A DNA stretch of 64,000 bases, from NCBI GenBank assembly GCA_032027205.1, contig JAVSMN010000001.1, positions 3,599,418 to 3,663,417 of the forward strand. The letters are read 5' to 3'. Position numbers and translations under genes: made by a program. Below the pieces are notes generated by a model. That model saw only the letters and a list, made by a program, of their open reading frames with translations, was not told the DNA's origin and did no database searches. Of this stretch, positions 51,521 to 60,602 are shown piece by piece. This stretch comes from Zeimonas sp032027205 (GTDB lineage Bacteria; Pseudomonadota; Gammaproteobacteria; Burkholderiales; Burkholderiaceae_E). Each line of letters begins with the position of its first letter. Position 1 is the first letter of the stretch.

Positions 51521-54500
51521 GTGACCTGGACCGTGCCGGGAGACCCCGAGCTACCCAGTTTGATGCACCTTGAGGATTTCGCCTTGGACGTTTTTGAGTT
51601 CCGTTCGCACGTGGTATCCGAGTACGAGCAGTTCACCCGGAGCTTCACTCGTATCAAAGCGGACGACATCAAGTCCTATGTCGACGACCAGTACAGGTCT
51701 CAACGGTACTGGCCCGAACCCCTAGTGCAGGTCAACCCGAATTTCAAAGTAGCCCTTACGGTCCAAGAGCTCGTCGAATCAGATGTGCTGCATCAAAGCT
51801 GCGGAGACATTTTTCGTACCGGAAAGACCGAGTTGTCAGCCGGTACGTCCCTTAGTCTCTTTCAGCATCAGCAGGAGGCGATTGCCCTGGCTGCCAGAGG
51901 CGAGAGCTATGTGCTGACGACCGGTACTGGCTCAGGAAAATCGCTCTCGTATTTCATCCCGATAGTCGACGCCTGTCTTAAGGCGAAGACTACGGACCCA
52001 ACGCCCCGAACCAAGGCCATCGTCATCTACCCAATGAACGCATTGGCCAACAGCCAACTGGAGGAGTTGAAAAAGTTTCTAGGTAGCGACTCGAAGAAGC
52101 GCTTGGTCACCTTTGGTCGCTACACCGGTCAGGAAGACGAGGAGGAGCGGTCGGGGATGGCGGCGAATCCGCCCGACATCTTGCTGACGAACTTCATGAT
52201 GCTCGAGCTCCTGATGACCAGGCAGAGCGATATCGACAAGGCAGTGATGCGTAATGCCAAGGGGCTGCGCTTCTTAGTGCTCGACGAGTTGCACACCTAT
52301 CGCGGGCGTCAGGGGGCGGACGTAGCGCTGCTCGTACGGCGCGTTCGGGAGGCGCTAGCGGACCGACTCATCTGCATCGGCACATCCGCGACTATGGCAA
52401 CCGAGGGTACCGAGCTCGAACGCAATGCCGTTGTCGCGGAGGTCGCGAGCCGCCTGTTTGGCACCAAGATTACCGAGCACAACATCATCACCGAGACCCT
52501 GAAGCGGGTGACTCCCGAACAGGAGACGGTGGCGACGGTCAAGTCCAAGCTGGCTGCAGCCATCCAGGCGGGCGTGCCGCAAGACCTCGACTTCAAGCAA
52601 ATGGCGGCCCACCCGGTGTCGGTCTGGGTGGAACTCACCCTGGGGCTCGACTACGAGAGCAACAAGTGGCGTCGCGCGCGGCCGCGCAGGCTGAAGGATG
52701 CGTCCGAGCGACTGGCCGCGGATTCGGGACTACCCGCCGAGCAGTGCCAGTCCTACTTGCAGGCGTTCCTGCTGCGGGCGCACGTGGTCGTGGATGCGAA
52801 CGGGAAATCGCTGTTCGCGTTCAAGCTCCACCAGTTCATTTCGGGCGGCGGCAAAGTGTTCTCGTCGCTGGAGGCGCCCGGGACGCGGACCCTGACGCTA
52901 GACGGACAGCAGTTCGTGGCGGGAGACCGCTCCCGGCGCCTGTATTCCGTCCATTTTTGCCGGGACTGCGGCCAGGAGTACATCCCAGTCTGGGACACCA
53001 GCGCCCCGGAGGGGAGGGTGTTCAGGCCACGGGACATTGACGAGCGCCTGCATGATGACGAGGACGTGAAGAGCGGTTTCCTGATGCCGGATGCCGGTGG
53101 CACCTGGGACGCGACGGACTTCGAGCGTTACCCGGAGACGTGGATTGAAGAGCGCGCCGACGGCGAGTACCGGGTCAAGCCCAGCTACAAGAAGTACCTG
53201 CCCGAGTCGGTCCAGGTCACGGCTGCCGGGCTGAGCGAGCCCCAAGGACAGCTGACGGCCTGGTTCATTCCGGGTGCTTTCCGGTTCTGCCTTTCTTGTG
53301 GCGTTGTACACGCCGGCATGGGAAAGGACACGCTCCGGCTGTCGGCGCTATCGGGCGAAGGCCGGAGCTCGGCGACCACGATGTTGACGGTCGCGGCGCT
53401 TCGCTACCTGTATGAACTCGACAACCAGCTGGGCCCGGAAGCGAAGAAGGTCCTCGGCTTTTCTGATAACCGCCAGGATGCCTCGCTTCAGGCCGGGCAC
53501 TTCAATGACTTCATCCAAGTCCTGCTCATCCGCAGCGCGCTGCTCGCTGCGCTGAAGAAATCCCCGTCTGGGTCGCTGACGCAGGACACAGTTGCGAACA
53601 CGGTCTTCGAGGCCCTCGGTTTCGACCGGAACGACCGCGCCGTGCGCGCCGAGTACATGCAGCAGCCCGACGTGCTCGGGACGGCCCGGCGCGAAGTGCA
53701 GGACACGATGCGGTACATCCTCGGATACCGCACGTTCTTCGACCTGCGACGCGGCTGGCGGTTCAACAATCCGAACCTCGAGCAACTCGCGCTGGTCGAG
53801 CTCGATTACAACGATGTTGACGACATTGCCAACGATGCCGAGGCCTGGACGGAGGTGCCGAAGGTCCTCCAGGCCACGAAGCCGGAGGAGCGGGCACGCG
53901 TGCTCCGGCTGCTGCTGGACACCATGCGGCAAGGGCTGTGCATCAAGTCGCCATACCTGGACGCGGGGCAGCTCGAGCAGATGCGCATCCGCAGCTTCTC
54001 GAACCTAGTCGAACCTTGGGGCTTTACCGAGGAGGAGCGCCCGGCGACCGGGAAGTGGTTCGTCACCGGCCGTCCGAAGGACTTCGCGACCGTCAACGGC
54101 CGGCGAATCAACCCGGAGGACGTGCTGGTGATGGGCACCAGCCGCTCCCGGTTTGGTCGCGAACTCAAGAAGGCTTCGACTTGGGGTGGCGCGAATCCGT
54201 TCTACAAGGAAATCAACGACAAAACCTACGGTGATGTCGCCCTTGCGTTGCTCAAGGCGGCCGAGCGTTATGGACTTGTTCGGCGTGATGACACCGACTT
54301 CGAAGTAGCCGGCTGGCAGTTGAATGCGCAGGGTCTGATGTGGAAACTGGGCGACGGCCAGTCGGCGCGCGAGGCGGACAACAACACGTTCTTCAAGACG
54401 CTGTACGCGAACATCGCCGAGTTGCTCGGCAAGCCGCAGCACCAGCTCTTCGATTTCGAGGCACGCGAGCACACGGCCCAGGTCGAGCAGGAGGACCGCC

Positions 54501-56902
54501 TGGAGCGCGAGGCGCGATTTCGCTTCACCGAGAAGGACCGCAAGGAGTGGCTGGACACCCGGCAGAAAGAGCTCGAGTGGCTGCCGGTGCTCTTCTGCTC
54601 GCCCACCATGGAGCTGGGCGTCGACATCTCGTCCCTGAACACGGTCTACCTGCGTAACGTGCCGCCGACCCCGGCGAACTACGCGCAGCGAAGTGGCCGG
54701 GCAGGGCGGGCGGGGCAGCCGGCGCTCGTCATCACGTACTGCGCCTCGCAGAGCCCGCACGACCAGTACTACTTCCGGGACCCGGTCCGAATGGTGCACG
54801 GACAGGTCAACCCGCCAAGCCTCGACCTGGCCAACATGGAGCTGATTCGCAGCCACCTGCAGGCCCTCTGGCTGGCGGAGACTGGGCGAAAGCTCGACAA
54901 CAGCATCAAGGGCCTGCTCGACATGGAGCGGCCCGAAAAGCTGCCCCTGCTGCAGGAAATCGCCGACGACCTCGGAAAGCCCGGGGCGCAGGGCAGAGCG
55001 CACCACCGCGGGCTGGCCGTGCTTGGAATGCTCAAGTCCGAACTCACGCCGGAGCGCGCACCTTGGTATAACGACCTCTGGGCCGAGTCGGTGTTCAAGC
55101 AGGCCTTCTCGCAGTTCGACAGCTCGCTCAACCGCTGGCGGGACCTCTACCGGGCGACGGCGCGCCAAATCGAGCTGAACTTCAAAATCGAGAACAACCC
55201 GGCGGTAAGCGAGCGTGAACGCCGCGAGGCGAAGCAGCGCCACGACGAGGCCCGCAGGCAACGGGACCTGCTGCTTGCCGGCGACAGTGCGTTCAACAGC
55301 GACTTCTACACTTACCGTTATCTGGCGAGTCAGGGCTTCCTGCCGGGATACAACTTCCCGCGGCTGCCGCTGCTGGCCTACATCCCCGCGCGCCGGGGCA
55401 AGGTCGGGCGCGAGAGCTTTCTGTCCCGGCCGCGCTTCCTGGCGCTTGGAGAGTTCGGGCCGTATAGCGTCATCTACCACGAGGGCAGCCAGTACCGGGT
55501 CACCAAGGCACTACTGACCATCTCCAGCGAAGACCAGGTGGCGGAAGGCGCCCGTCTGGCAACGGAACTGGCCCGCCTGTGCCCGGTATGTGGCTACGGA
55601 CACTTCCGAACCCAACGGGATGCGGACCGCTGTGTATCGTGCGGCGCGTCGCTCGACGGGGCGTCCGAGGTCAAGTGGCTCTACCGCATCGAGAACGTAT
55701 CGACCAAGCGGGTCGAGCGAATTACCGCCAACGAGGAGGAGCGCGTCCGGCAGGGCTACGAGATGCAGACAACGCTGCAATTCGCCGAGGTCAACGGCAA
55801 GCTGCAGATGGTCCGCACCGAGATTGCCGACGAGAACGGACCGTTGCTGGAGCTCCAATACGGGCCGGCCGCGACGGTCTGGCGGATGAACTTCGGCTGG
55901 CGTCGCCGCAAGGACAAAGCGGTTCGCGGCTTCAACATCAACCCGGTCACCGGCCACTGGGTCGGCGGCGTGGATGAGGCGGGTGGCGAGAACGGCGATG
56001 ACACGCCGCCCGACCGGACCCCGCCTCAGCGCATCGTTCCGTTCGTGGAGGACCGCAGGAATATCCTCATCGTCCGACCGCATCCGGCGCTGGGCGAGCT
56101 GAGCGCCACGACGATGACCACCCTGCAGTACGCGCTCAAGCGCGGCATCGAGGCGGTCTTCCAGCTCGAGGAGAGCGAGCTAATGGCCGAGCCGCTTCCG
56201 ATTCGGGAGCAGCGGCAGTCGATTCTGTTCTACGAGGCGGCCGAGGGCGGAGCGGGCGTGCTCACCCGGCTGGCGACCGAACCGAAGGCGCTGCGAGCGG
56301 TGGCCGAAGAGGCGCTGCAGGTCATGCACTACAAGAAGCCGGCGAACGGACAGCCTTGGAAGAAGGAGGGACTCGAGGACGAGCAGGGCGGCAACTGGGG
56401 CGAGTCGTGCGAAGCGGGCTGCTATCGCTGCCTGCTGTCGTACTACAACCAGCCGGACCACCCGACCATCGACCGGCGTGACACCGAGGCGAACGGCATG
56501 GTGCTCGACCTGCTGTGCCGGCTGACGGCGGCGGACGGGCACACTGCGAGCGAGGGCAGGACAGCGGCTCAGCAGGCTGGAGAACTCGCCCGGACGGCGG
56601 GCAGCGGGCTCGAGAAGGCGTGGCTTGCCTACGTTGAGGAGCACGGCTACCTAAAGCCAGACCGCGGCCAGTACGTCATCAAGGCCGCGAACGCCTGTGC
56701 GGATTTCTTCTACGAAGACATGCGGCTGGCGGTCTTCATCGACGGCCCGCACCACGACGAGCTTGCCCGCGCCGCGAAGGATGCCGACATCGACCGGCGA
56801 CTCGATGACTTGGGCATCCTCTGGGTTCGGTTTCCGAGCGACCAGTCCGCGTGGCCGGACGTGTTCAAGGCGAATGCAGGCTTCTTCGGAGCCGGCAAGT
56901 GA
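51521..56902 (+). CDS. DEAD/H helicase with DUF1998 and C-terminal nuclease-like domain (DISARM-like)
   Basis: A 1,793-residue protein from the GTG at 51,521; an ATG at 51,562 would remove 14 residues, and neither start has an ideal ribosome site. Superfamily 2 helicase motifs: Walker A TGTGSGKSLSY (about residue 135), LVLDELHTYRGRQGADV (about 253), CIGTSATM, ELGVDIS and QRSGRAGRAGQ (about 1,054). A zinc ribbon LCPVCGYGHF with RCVSCGASLD lies at about 1,353. DUF1998 follows (YEAAEGGAGVL, ESCEAGCYRCLLSYYNQPDH). The end AVFIDGPHHDELARAAKDAD, then LGILWVRFP, resembles a Vsr/DUF559-type PD-(D/E)XK nuclease. The size equals a DrmA plus DrmB fusion; Druantia DruE is an alternative comparison. Confidence 0.82.
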   Translation: MTWTVPGDPELPSLMHLEDFALDVFEFRSHVVSEYEQFTRSFTRIKADDIKSYVDDQYRSQRYWPEPLVQVNPNFKVALTVQELVESDVLHQSCGDIFRTGKTELSAGTSLSLFQHQQEAIALAARGESYVLTTGTGSGKSLSYFIPIVDACLKAKTTDPTPRTKAIVIYPMNALANSQLEELKKFLGSDSKKRLVTFGRYTGQEDEEERSGMAANPPDILLTNFMMLELLMTRQSDIDKAVMRNAKGLRFLVLDELHTYRGRQGADVALLVRRVREALADRLICIGTSATMATEGTELERNAVVAEVASRLFGTKITEHNIITETLKRVTPEQETVATVKSKLAAAIQAGVPQDLDFKQMAAHPVSVWVELTLGLDYESNKWRRARPRRLKDASERLAADSGLPAEQCQSYLQAFLLRAHVVVDANGKSLFAFKLHQFISGGGKVFSSLEAPGTRTLTLDGQQFVAGDRSRRLYSVHFCRDCGQEYIPVWDTSAPEGRVFRPRDIDERLHDDEDVKSGFLMPDAGGTWDATDFERYPETWIEERADGEYRVKPSYKKYLPESVQVTAAGLSEPQGQLTAWFIPGAFRFCLSCGVVHAGMGKDTLRLSALSGEGRSSATTMLTVAALRYLYELDNQLGPEAKKVLGFSDNRQDASLQAGHFNDFIQVLLIRSALLAALKKSPSGSLTQDTVANTVFEALGFDRNDRAVRAEYMQQPDVLGTARREVQDTMRYILGYRTFFDLRRGWRFNNPNLEQLALVELDYNDVDDIANDAEAWTEVPKVLQATKPEERARVLRLLLDTMRQGLCIKSPYLDAGQLEQMRIRSFSNLVEPWGFTEEERPATGKWFVTGRPKDFATVNGRRINPEDVLVMGTSRSRFGRELKKASTWGGANPFYKEINDKTYGDVALALLKAAERYGLVRRDDTDFEVAGWQLNAQGLMWKLGDGQSAREADNNTFFKTLYANIAELLGKPQHQLFDFEAREHTAQVEQEDRLEREARFRFTEKDRKEWLDTRQKELEWLPVLFCSPTMELGVDISSLNTVYLRNVPPTPANYAQRSGRAGRAGQPALVITYCASQSPHDQYYFRDPVRMVHGQVNPPSLDLANMELIRSHLQALWLAETGRKLDNSIKGLLDMERPEKLPLLQEIADDLGKPGAQGRAHHRGLAVLGMLKSELTPERAPWYNDLWAESVFKQAFSQFDSSLNRWRDLYRATARQIELNFKIENNPAVSERERREAKQRHDEARRQRDLLLAGDSAFNSDFYTYRYLASQGFLPGYNFPRLPLLAYIPARRGKVGRESFLSRPRFLALGEFGPYSVIYHEGSQYRVTKALLTISSEDQVAEGARLATELARLCPVCGYGHFRTQRDADRCVSCGASLDGASEVKWLYRIENVSTKRVERITANEEERVRQGYEMQTTLQFAEVNGKLQMVRTEIADENGPLLELQYGPAATVWRMNFGWRRRKDKAVRGFNINPVTGHWVGGVDEAGGENGDDTPPDRTPPQRIVPFVEDRRNILIVRPHPALGELSATTMTTLQYALKRGIEAVFQLEESELMAEPLPIREQRQSILFYEAAEGGAGVLTRLATEPKALRAVAEEALQVMHYKKPANGQPWKKEGLEDEQGGNWGESCEAGCYRCLLSYYNQPDHPTIDRRDTEANGMVLDLLCRLTAADGHTASEGRTAAQQAGELARTAGSGLEKAWLAYVEEHGYLKPDRGQYVIKAANACADFFYEDMRLAVFIDGPHHDELARAAKDADIDRRLDDLGILWVRFPSDQSAWPDVFKANAGFFGAGK

Positions 56903-57762
56903 CGGCCCGCCAAGGAGACCTGTTCGAAGAGCCCGCGCCCAAGGGGCTGAGCCGTCTGCGGACATTCGCTGAATGTGCGGCGGCGGTGGACAGGCTCTTC
57001 CAGGATGCACTCGCGTCGCAAGGGCCGACTGCTTTCACGGAGTTCATCGAGTTCGCACGGCGCCTGAGCAACCTCTCGGTGTACAACGCGATGCTCGTTC
57101 GGCTGCAGCGTCCCGGGGCGCTCGCGGTGGCGACCGAGAAGAAGTGGGGGACAGCCGAGCGCTGGGTGAAGCCCGGCGCCATACCCATCATCATCCTGCG
57201 GCCCTTCGGCCCGGTTGCCTTCCTTGACGAGGTTTCGGATACGGACGGCTGGCCCCTGCCGGGCGAGCACGCCAACCCGTTCGCGGCCCACGTCGTCCTC
57301 GACGAAATCGAGTGGGCCAAAATCATCAAGCTGCACCGTGAGAAGCACGGGGTGCGCATCGAGGAGCGCAACTTCGGTTCGATACTCGCCGGGAACGCCC
57401 GCAACCTGCAGGCGGTTCCCGTGGTGCTTCCCGGCGCGGCCCACGCCGAATGGCTCGTGCAGCTGAACGCTAACCACGACATCCCGACTCGATTCGCGAC
57501 GCTGGCGCATGAGCTGGGCCACATCTTCTGCGGGCACTGCGGTCCGCATCGCGGCGGCAACTGGCCCGACCGGCACGAGTTGACGCATGCCGTGCGAGAA
57601 ACGGAAGCCGAGGCCGTGTCATACCTGGTCTGTTCAAGGAGGGACCTGAAGGTCGCCGCGAAGGACTATCTGAGCGAGCTGATTGCCGACGTGGGCCTGC
57701 GGCAGGTCAGCCTCTACGCCGTTTTCGAGGCGGCCAACCGCGTCGAAGGCAAGGCGCACTGA
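56899..57762 (+). CDS. ArdC-like/ImmA-IrrE-type HExxH metalloprotein
   Basis: A GTG at 56,899 overlaps the helicase stop (GTGA) and gives 287 residues. The N-terminal half resembles the ArdC single-strand DNA-binding region: FTEFIEFARRLSNLSVYNAM and EKKWGTAERWVKPGAIPIII. The zinc site is LAHELGHIFCGHCG (His at about residue 205), with a downstream Glu in RETEAEAVSYLVCSR. ArdC is an antirestriction protein of plasmids; ImmA/IrrE peptidases cleave repressors. Inside a defence operon it might regulate the system, protect host DNA or cleave an inhibitor. The drmD ATG lies 10 bp after its stop. Confidence 0.85.
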   Translation: MTARQGDLFEEPAPKGLSRLRTFAECAAAVDRLFQDALASQGPTAFTEFIEFARRLSNLSVYNAMLVRLQRPGALAVATEKKWGTAERWVKPGAIPIIILRPFGPVAFLDEVSDTDGWPLPGEHANPFAAHVVLDEIEWAKIIKLHREKHGVRIEERNFGSILAGNARNLQAVPVVLPGAAHAEWLVQLNANHDIPTRFATLAHELGHIFCGHCGPHRGGNWPDRHELTHAVRETEAEAVSYLVCSRRDLKVAAKDYLSELIADVGLRQVSLYAVFEAANRVEGKAH

Positions 57763-57772
57763 GTATCCGTTG

Positions 57773-60598
57773 ATGAATCCGACGTACTACCCCGGAAGTC
57801 TCGTTTCCGCCCGTGGACGCGAGTGGATTGTGCTGCCCGGCTCGGACGCCGAGACCCTGCGGCTGCGCCCACTGGGCGGCAGCGAGGCGGACGAGACGCT
57901 GGTCTACCTTCCGCTCGAGCGGCAGCCGGTGCAGCCGGCGACGTTTCCTTGGCCCAAGGTGGACCAGGCGCGCAACCATCAAGCTAGCCAGCTGCTGCTC
58001 GATGCCCTGCAGCTCAAGCTTCGCAGTGGTGCGGGACCGTTCCGAAGCTTCGGCAACATCGCGGTCGAGCCGCGGGCGTACCAGTTGGTGCCGCTCCTGA
58101 TGGCACTGAAGTTGCCGACCGTCCGTCTACTCGTCGCAGACGACGTCGGCATCGGCAAGACCATCGAGGGCGCACTCATTGCCCGCGAACTGCTCGACCG
58201 GGGCGAAATCCAGCGCCTGACCGTTCTCTGTCCGCCCCATCTGTGCGAGCAGTGGCAGCGAGAGCTCGCCCAACGTTTCCATATCCACGCCGAGGTGGTG
58301 CGCTCGAACACGGCCGACCGGCTGGAGCGCGCTATCCCGCCGGGCGCGTCGCTCTTCGATGCGCATCCGTATACCGTCGTGAGCCTCGACTACATCAAGT
58401 CCGAGCGGCGTCGCGAGGCGTTCCAGCGTTTCTGCCCGGAGTTCGTCATCGTCGACGAGGCGCATACCTGCACCCAGGCCGGCCAGGGGCGCCAGCAGCG
58501 CTATCAGTTACTCAAGGGGCTGGTCGAAGACCCGGAGCGGCACATGGTGCTGCTGACTGCCACGCCGCACAGCGGCGATGAAGAAGCGTTCTTCAATCTG
58601 CTTGGACTGCTTCGACCGGACTTCGTCGAGCTGAAAGACCGGGAGCCCAGCGAACGGACGGAGTTGCGCGAAGCCTTGTCGCGGCATTTCGTGCAGCGCC
58701 GACGGCCGGACATCGCGGAGTGGCAGGACACCTCGATGTTCCCCGAGCGCAAGTCCGCTGAGATTACGTACCGGCTCACGGGGGCGTGGGGGAAGCTGTT
58801 CGGTGATGTGCTCGAGTACGCCTGCGAGTTGGTCGAGCGGTCCGAGGGGCAGGGGGCGCGCGAACAGCGGATGAACTGGTGGGCCGCTCTGGCTTTGCTT
58901 CGCTGCATTTCTTCATCCCCGGCAGCAGCAGTCCGAGCCCTTCGAACCCGCCTGCTGGGCGCACAGAGCGTCGAGGAGGCGGCAGCGCTGACGGCGGAGG
59001 CGCTCGACGAGCAGGGCAGCGAGCGGGTGCTGGACGGCATCGAGGATGCGCTTTCGACCGACGACCTCGAGCCTGGAGCACGTACCGAGGACAGCGACAG
59101 GCTCGAGGCGCTCATTACCGCAGCCGAGCGCCTTGCGGGCGGCAAGTACGACCCGAAGCTCGCGAAGCTCGAGGAGCACGTCGCGCTCCTGCTGGAGCAG
59201 GGGTTCCAGCCCGTCATCTTCTGCCGGTACATCGCCACGGCACACTACCTGGCCGGTTACCTGCGCGAGAAGTTGAAGAAAGTCACGGTCGCCTCCGTCA
59301 CAGGCGAACTCACGCCCGGCGAGCGAGAGGCAGCCATCGAGGTGCTGGGCGAGGCCGAGCAGCGCGTCCTGGTGGCGACTGACTGCCTGTCGGAAGGCAT
59401 CAACCTGCAGAACCTCTTCACCGCAGTCGTGCACTACGACCTGAGCTGGAATCCGACCCGCCACGAGCAGCGCGAGGGTAGGGTGGACCGGTTCGGACAG
59501 AAGGCACGCGAGGTCCGCAGCACGATGCTCTACGGCGAAGACAACCCCGTTGACGGAGCAGTGTTGCAGGTCATCTTGCGTAAGGCAGAGAGCATCCGAA
59601 AGGAACTGGGCGTGCTCGTTCCGATGCCGGATGACGAGGGCAAGCTTACGCAGGCGCTCCTCAACGCGGTACTGCTACGAAAAGGTGGCGCGATGGGCCA
59701 GCAGGCCCAGTTCGACCTGTTCACCGAGCCTGCCAAGGAAATCGACCTCGTCTGGCAGAGCGCCAGGGAGAAGGCCAAGCAGAACCGCTCCATCTTCGCG
59801 CAGCGCCGACTGAAGCCGGAGGACGTGCTGCCGGAGTGGCTCAAGTCTGCCGCAGTGCTGGGCGATGAGGACGATGTCGAGCGCTTCGTGTCGCGGGCGT
59901 GCATCCGAGTCGGGGCGCCGCTGCAGCCAGTTCGCGAGCACTACAAATTGCTCCTAGAGCATTGCCCCGCCGTACTGCTTGAGCGGCTTGCTGCGGATGG
60001 CATCGAGGAGGGGCTGCGCATCGACTTCCATCAGCCTCCCGCTGCCGGCGCCATCTTCGTTCACCGTACTCATCCTCTAGTTTCGGCACTGGCCGATACG
60101 TTGCTGGAGCAGGCACTGGACAGCGCGGCGAGTCCGGACGACGAGATTGGCGTCGCCCGAGCGGGCGCCGCCTTCGTCAACGAAGTGTCACTGAAGACGA
60201 CCGTACTGCTGCTGCGGATTCGCCACCAACTGACTGTTACGCGTGGCAAGCGGACACAACTGTTGCTGTGCGAGGAGGCCATCGCTGTTGCAGCGAGTGG
60301 TAGTCGGCCGTTCGAGTCACTGGAGGCACCCGCCACCCGTGCGCTTCTAGGGACGCAAGCCGTTCGGAACATGCCAACTCCGGTCCGAGACCGACACCTC
60401 GAGCAGGCGCTCGATGCCTTGCCAAATTGGCAGCCACAATTCGAAGAGATTGCGAAAGCGCGCGCCCAGGCGCTGCTGCTGGACCATCGTCGGGTGCGTG
60501 AGGCAGCCGACGCGAAAGGAACCTACCAGGTGACCGCTAGCCTCCCCGTCGACGTGATGGGCGTTTATGTCCTCCTGCCTGGCGCGACCGGAGGTTGA
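57773..60598 (+). CDS. drmD: DISARM-type SNF2-like helicase DrmD
   Basis: The ATG at 57,773 gives 941 residues starting MNPTYYPGSLVSARGREWIV, the normal DrmD opening. SNF2-family motifs: LLVADDVGIGKTIEGAL (about residue 122), VIVDEAHTCTQ (about 226), VLLTATPHSGDEEAF, FCRYIATAHYL, ATDCLSEGINLQNL (about 541) and HEQREGRVDRFGQ (about 566). In class 1 DISARM, drmD is paired with the methylase drmMI, which indeed starts four bases after this stop. It should act as a DNA-dependent ATPase in foreign-DNA recognition or processing. Intact. Confidence 0.9.
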   Translation: MNPTYYPGSLVSARGREWIVLPGSDAETLRLRPLGGSEADETLVYLPLERQPVQPATFPWPKVDQARNHQASQLLLDALQLKLRSGAGPFRSFGNIAVEPRAYQLVPLLMALKLPTVRLLVADDVGIGKTIEGALIARELLDRGEIQRLTVLCPPHLCEQWQRELAQRFHIHAEVVRSNTADRLERAIPPGASLFDAHPYTVVSLDYIKSERRREAFQRFCPEFVIVDEAHTCTQAGQGRQQRYQLLKGLVEDPERHMVLLTATPHSGDEEAFFNLLGLLRPDFVELKDREPSERTELREALSRHFVQRRRPDIAEWQDTSMFPERKSAEITYRLTGAWGKLFGDVLEYACELVERSEGQGAREQRMNWWAALALLRCISSSPAAAVRALRTRLLGAQSVEEAAALTAEALDEQGSERVLDGIEDALSTDDLEPGARTEDSDRLEALITAAERLAGGKYDPKLAKLEEHVALLLEQGFQPVIFCRYIATAHYLAGYLREKLKKVTVASVTGELTPGEREAAIEVLGEAEQRVLVATDCLSEGINLQNLFTAVVHYDLSWNPTRHEQREGRVDRFGQKAREVRSTMLYGEDNPVDGAVLQVILRKAESIRKELGVLVPMPDDEGKLTQALLNAVLLRKGGAMGQQAQFDLFTEPAKEIDLVWQSAREKAKQNRSIFAQRRLKPEDVLPEWLKSAAVLGDEDDVERFVSRACIRVGAPLQPVREHYKLLLEHCPAVLLERLAADGIEEGLRIDFHQPPAAGAIFVHRTHPLVSALADTLLEQALDSAASPDDEIGVARAGAAFVNEVSLKTTVLLLRIRHQLTVTRGKRTQLLLCEEAIAVAASGSRPFESLEAPATRALLGTQAVRNMPTPVRDRHLEQALDALPNWQPQFEEIAKARAQALLLDHRRVREAADAKGTYQVTASLPVDVMGVYVLLPGATGG

Positions 60599-60602
60599 CC
60601 CG

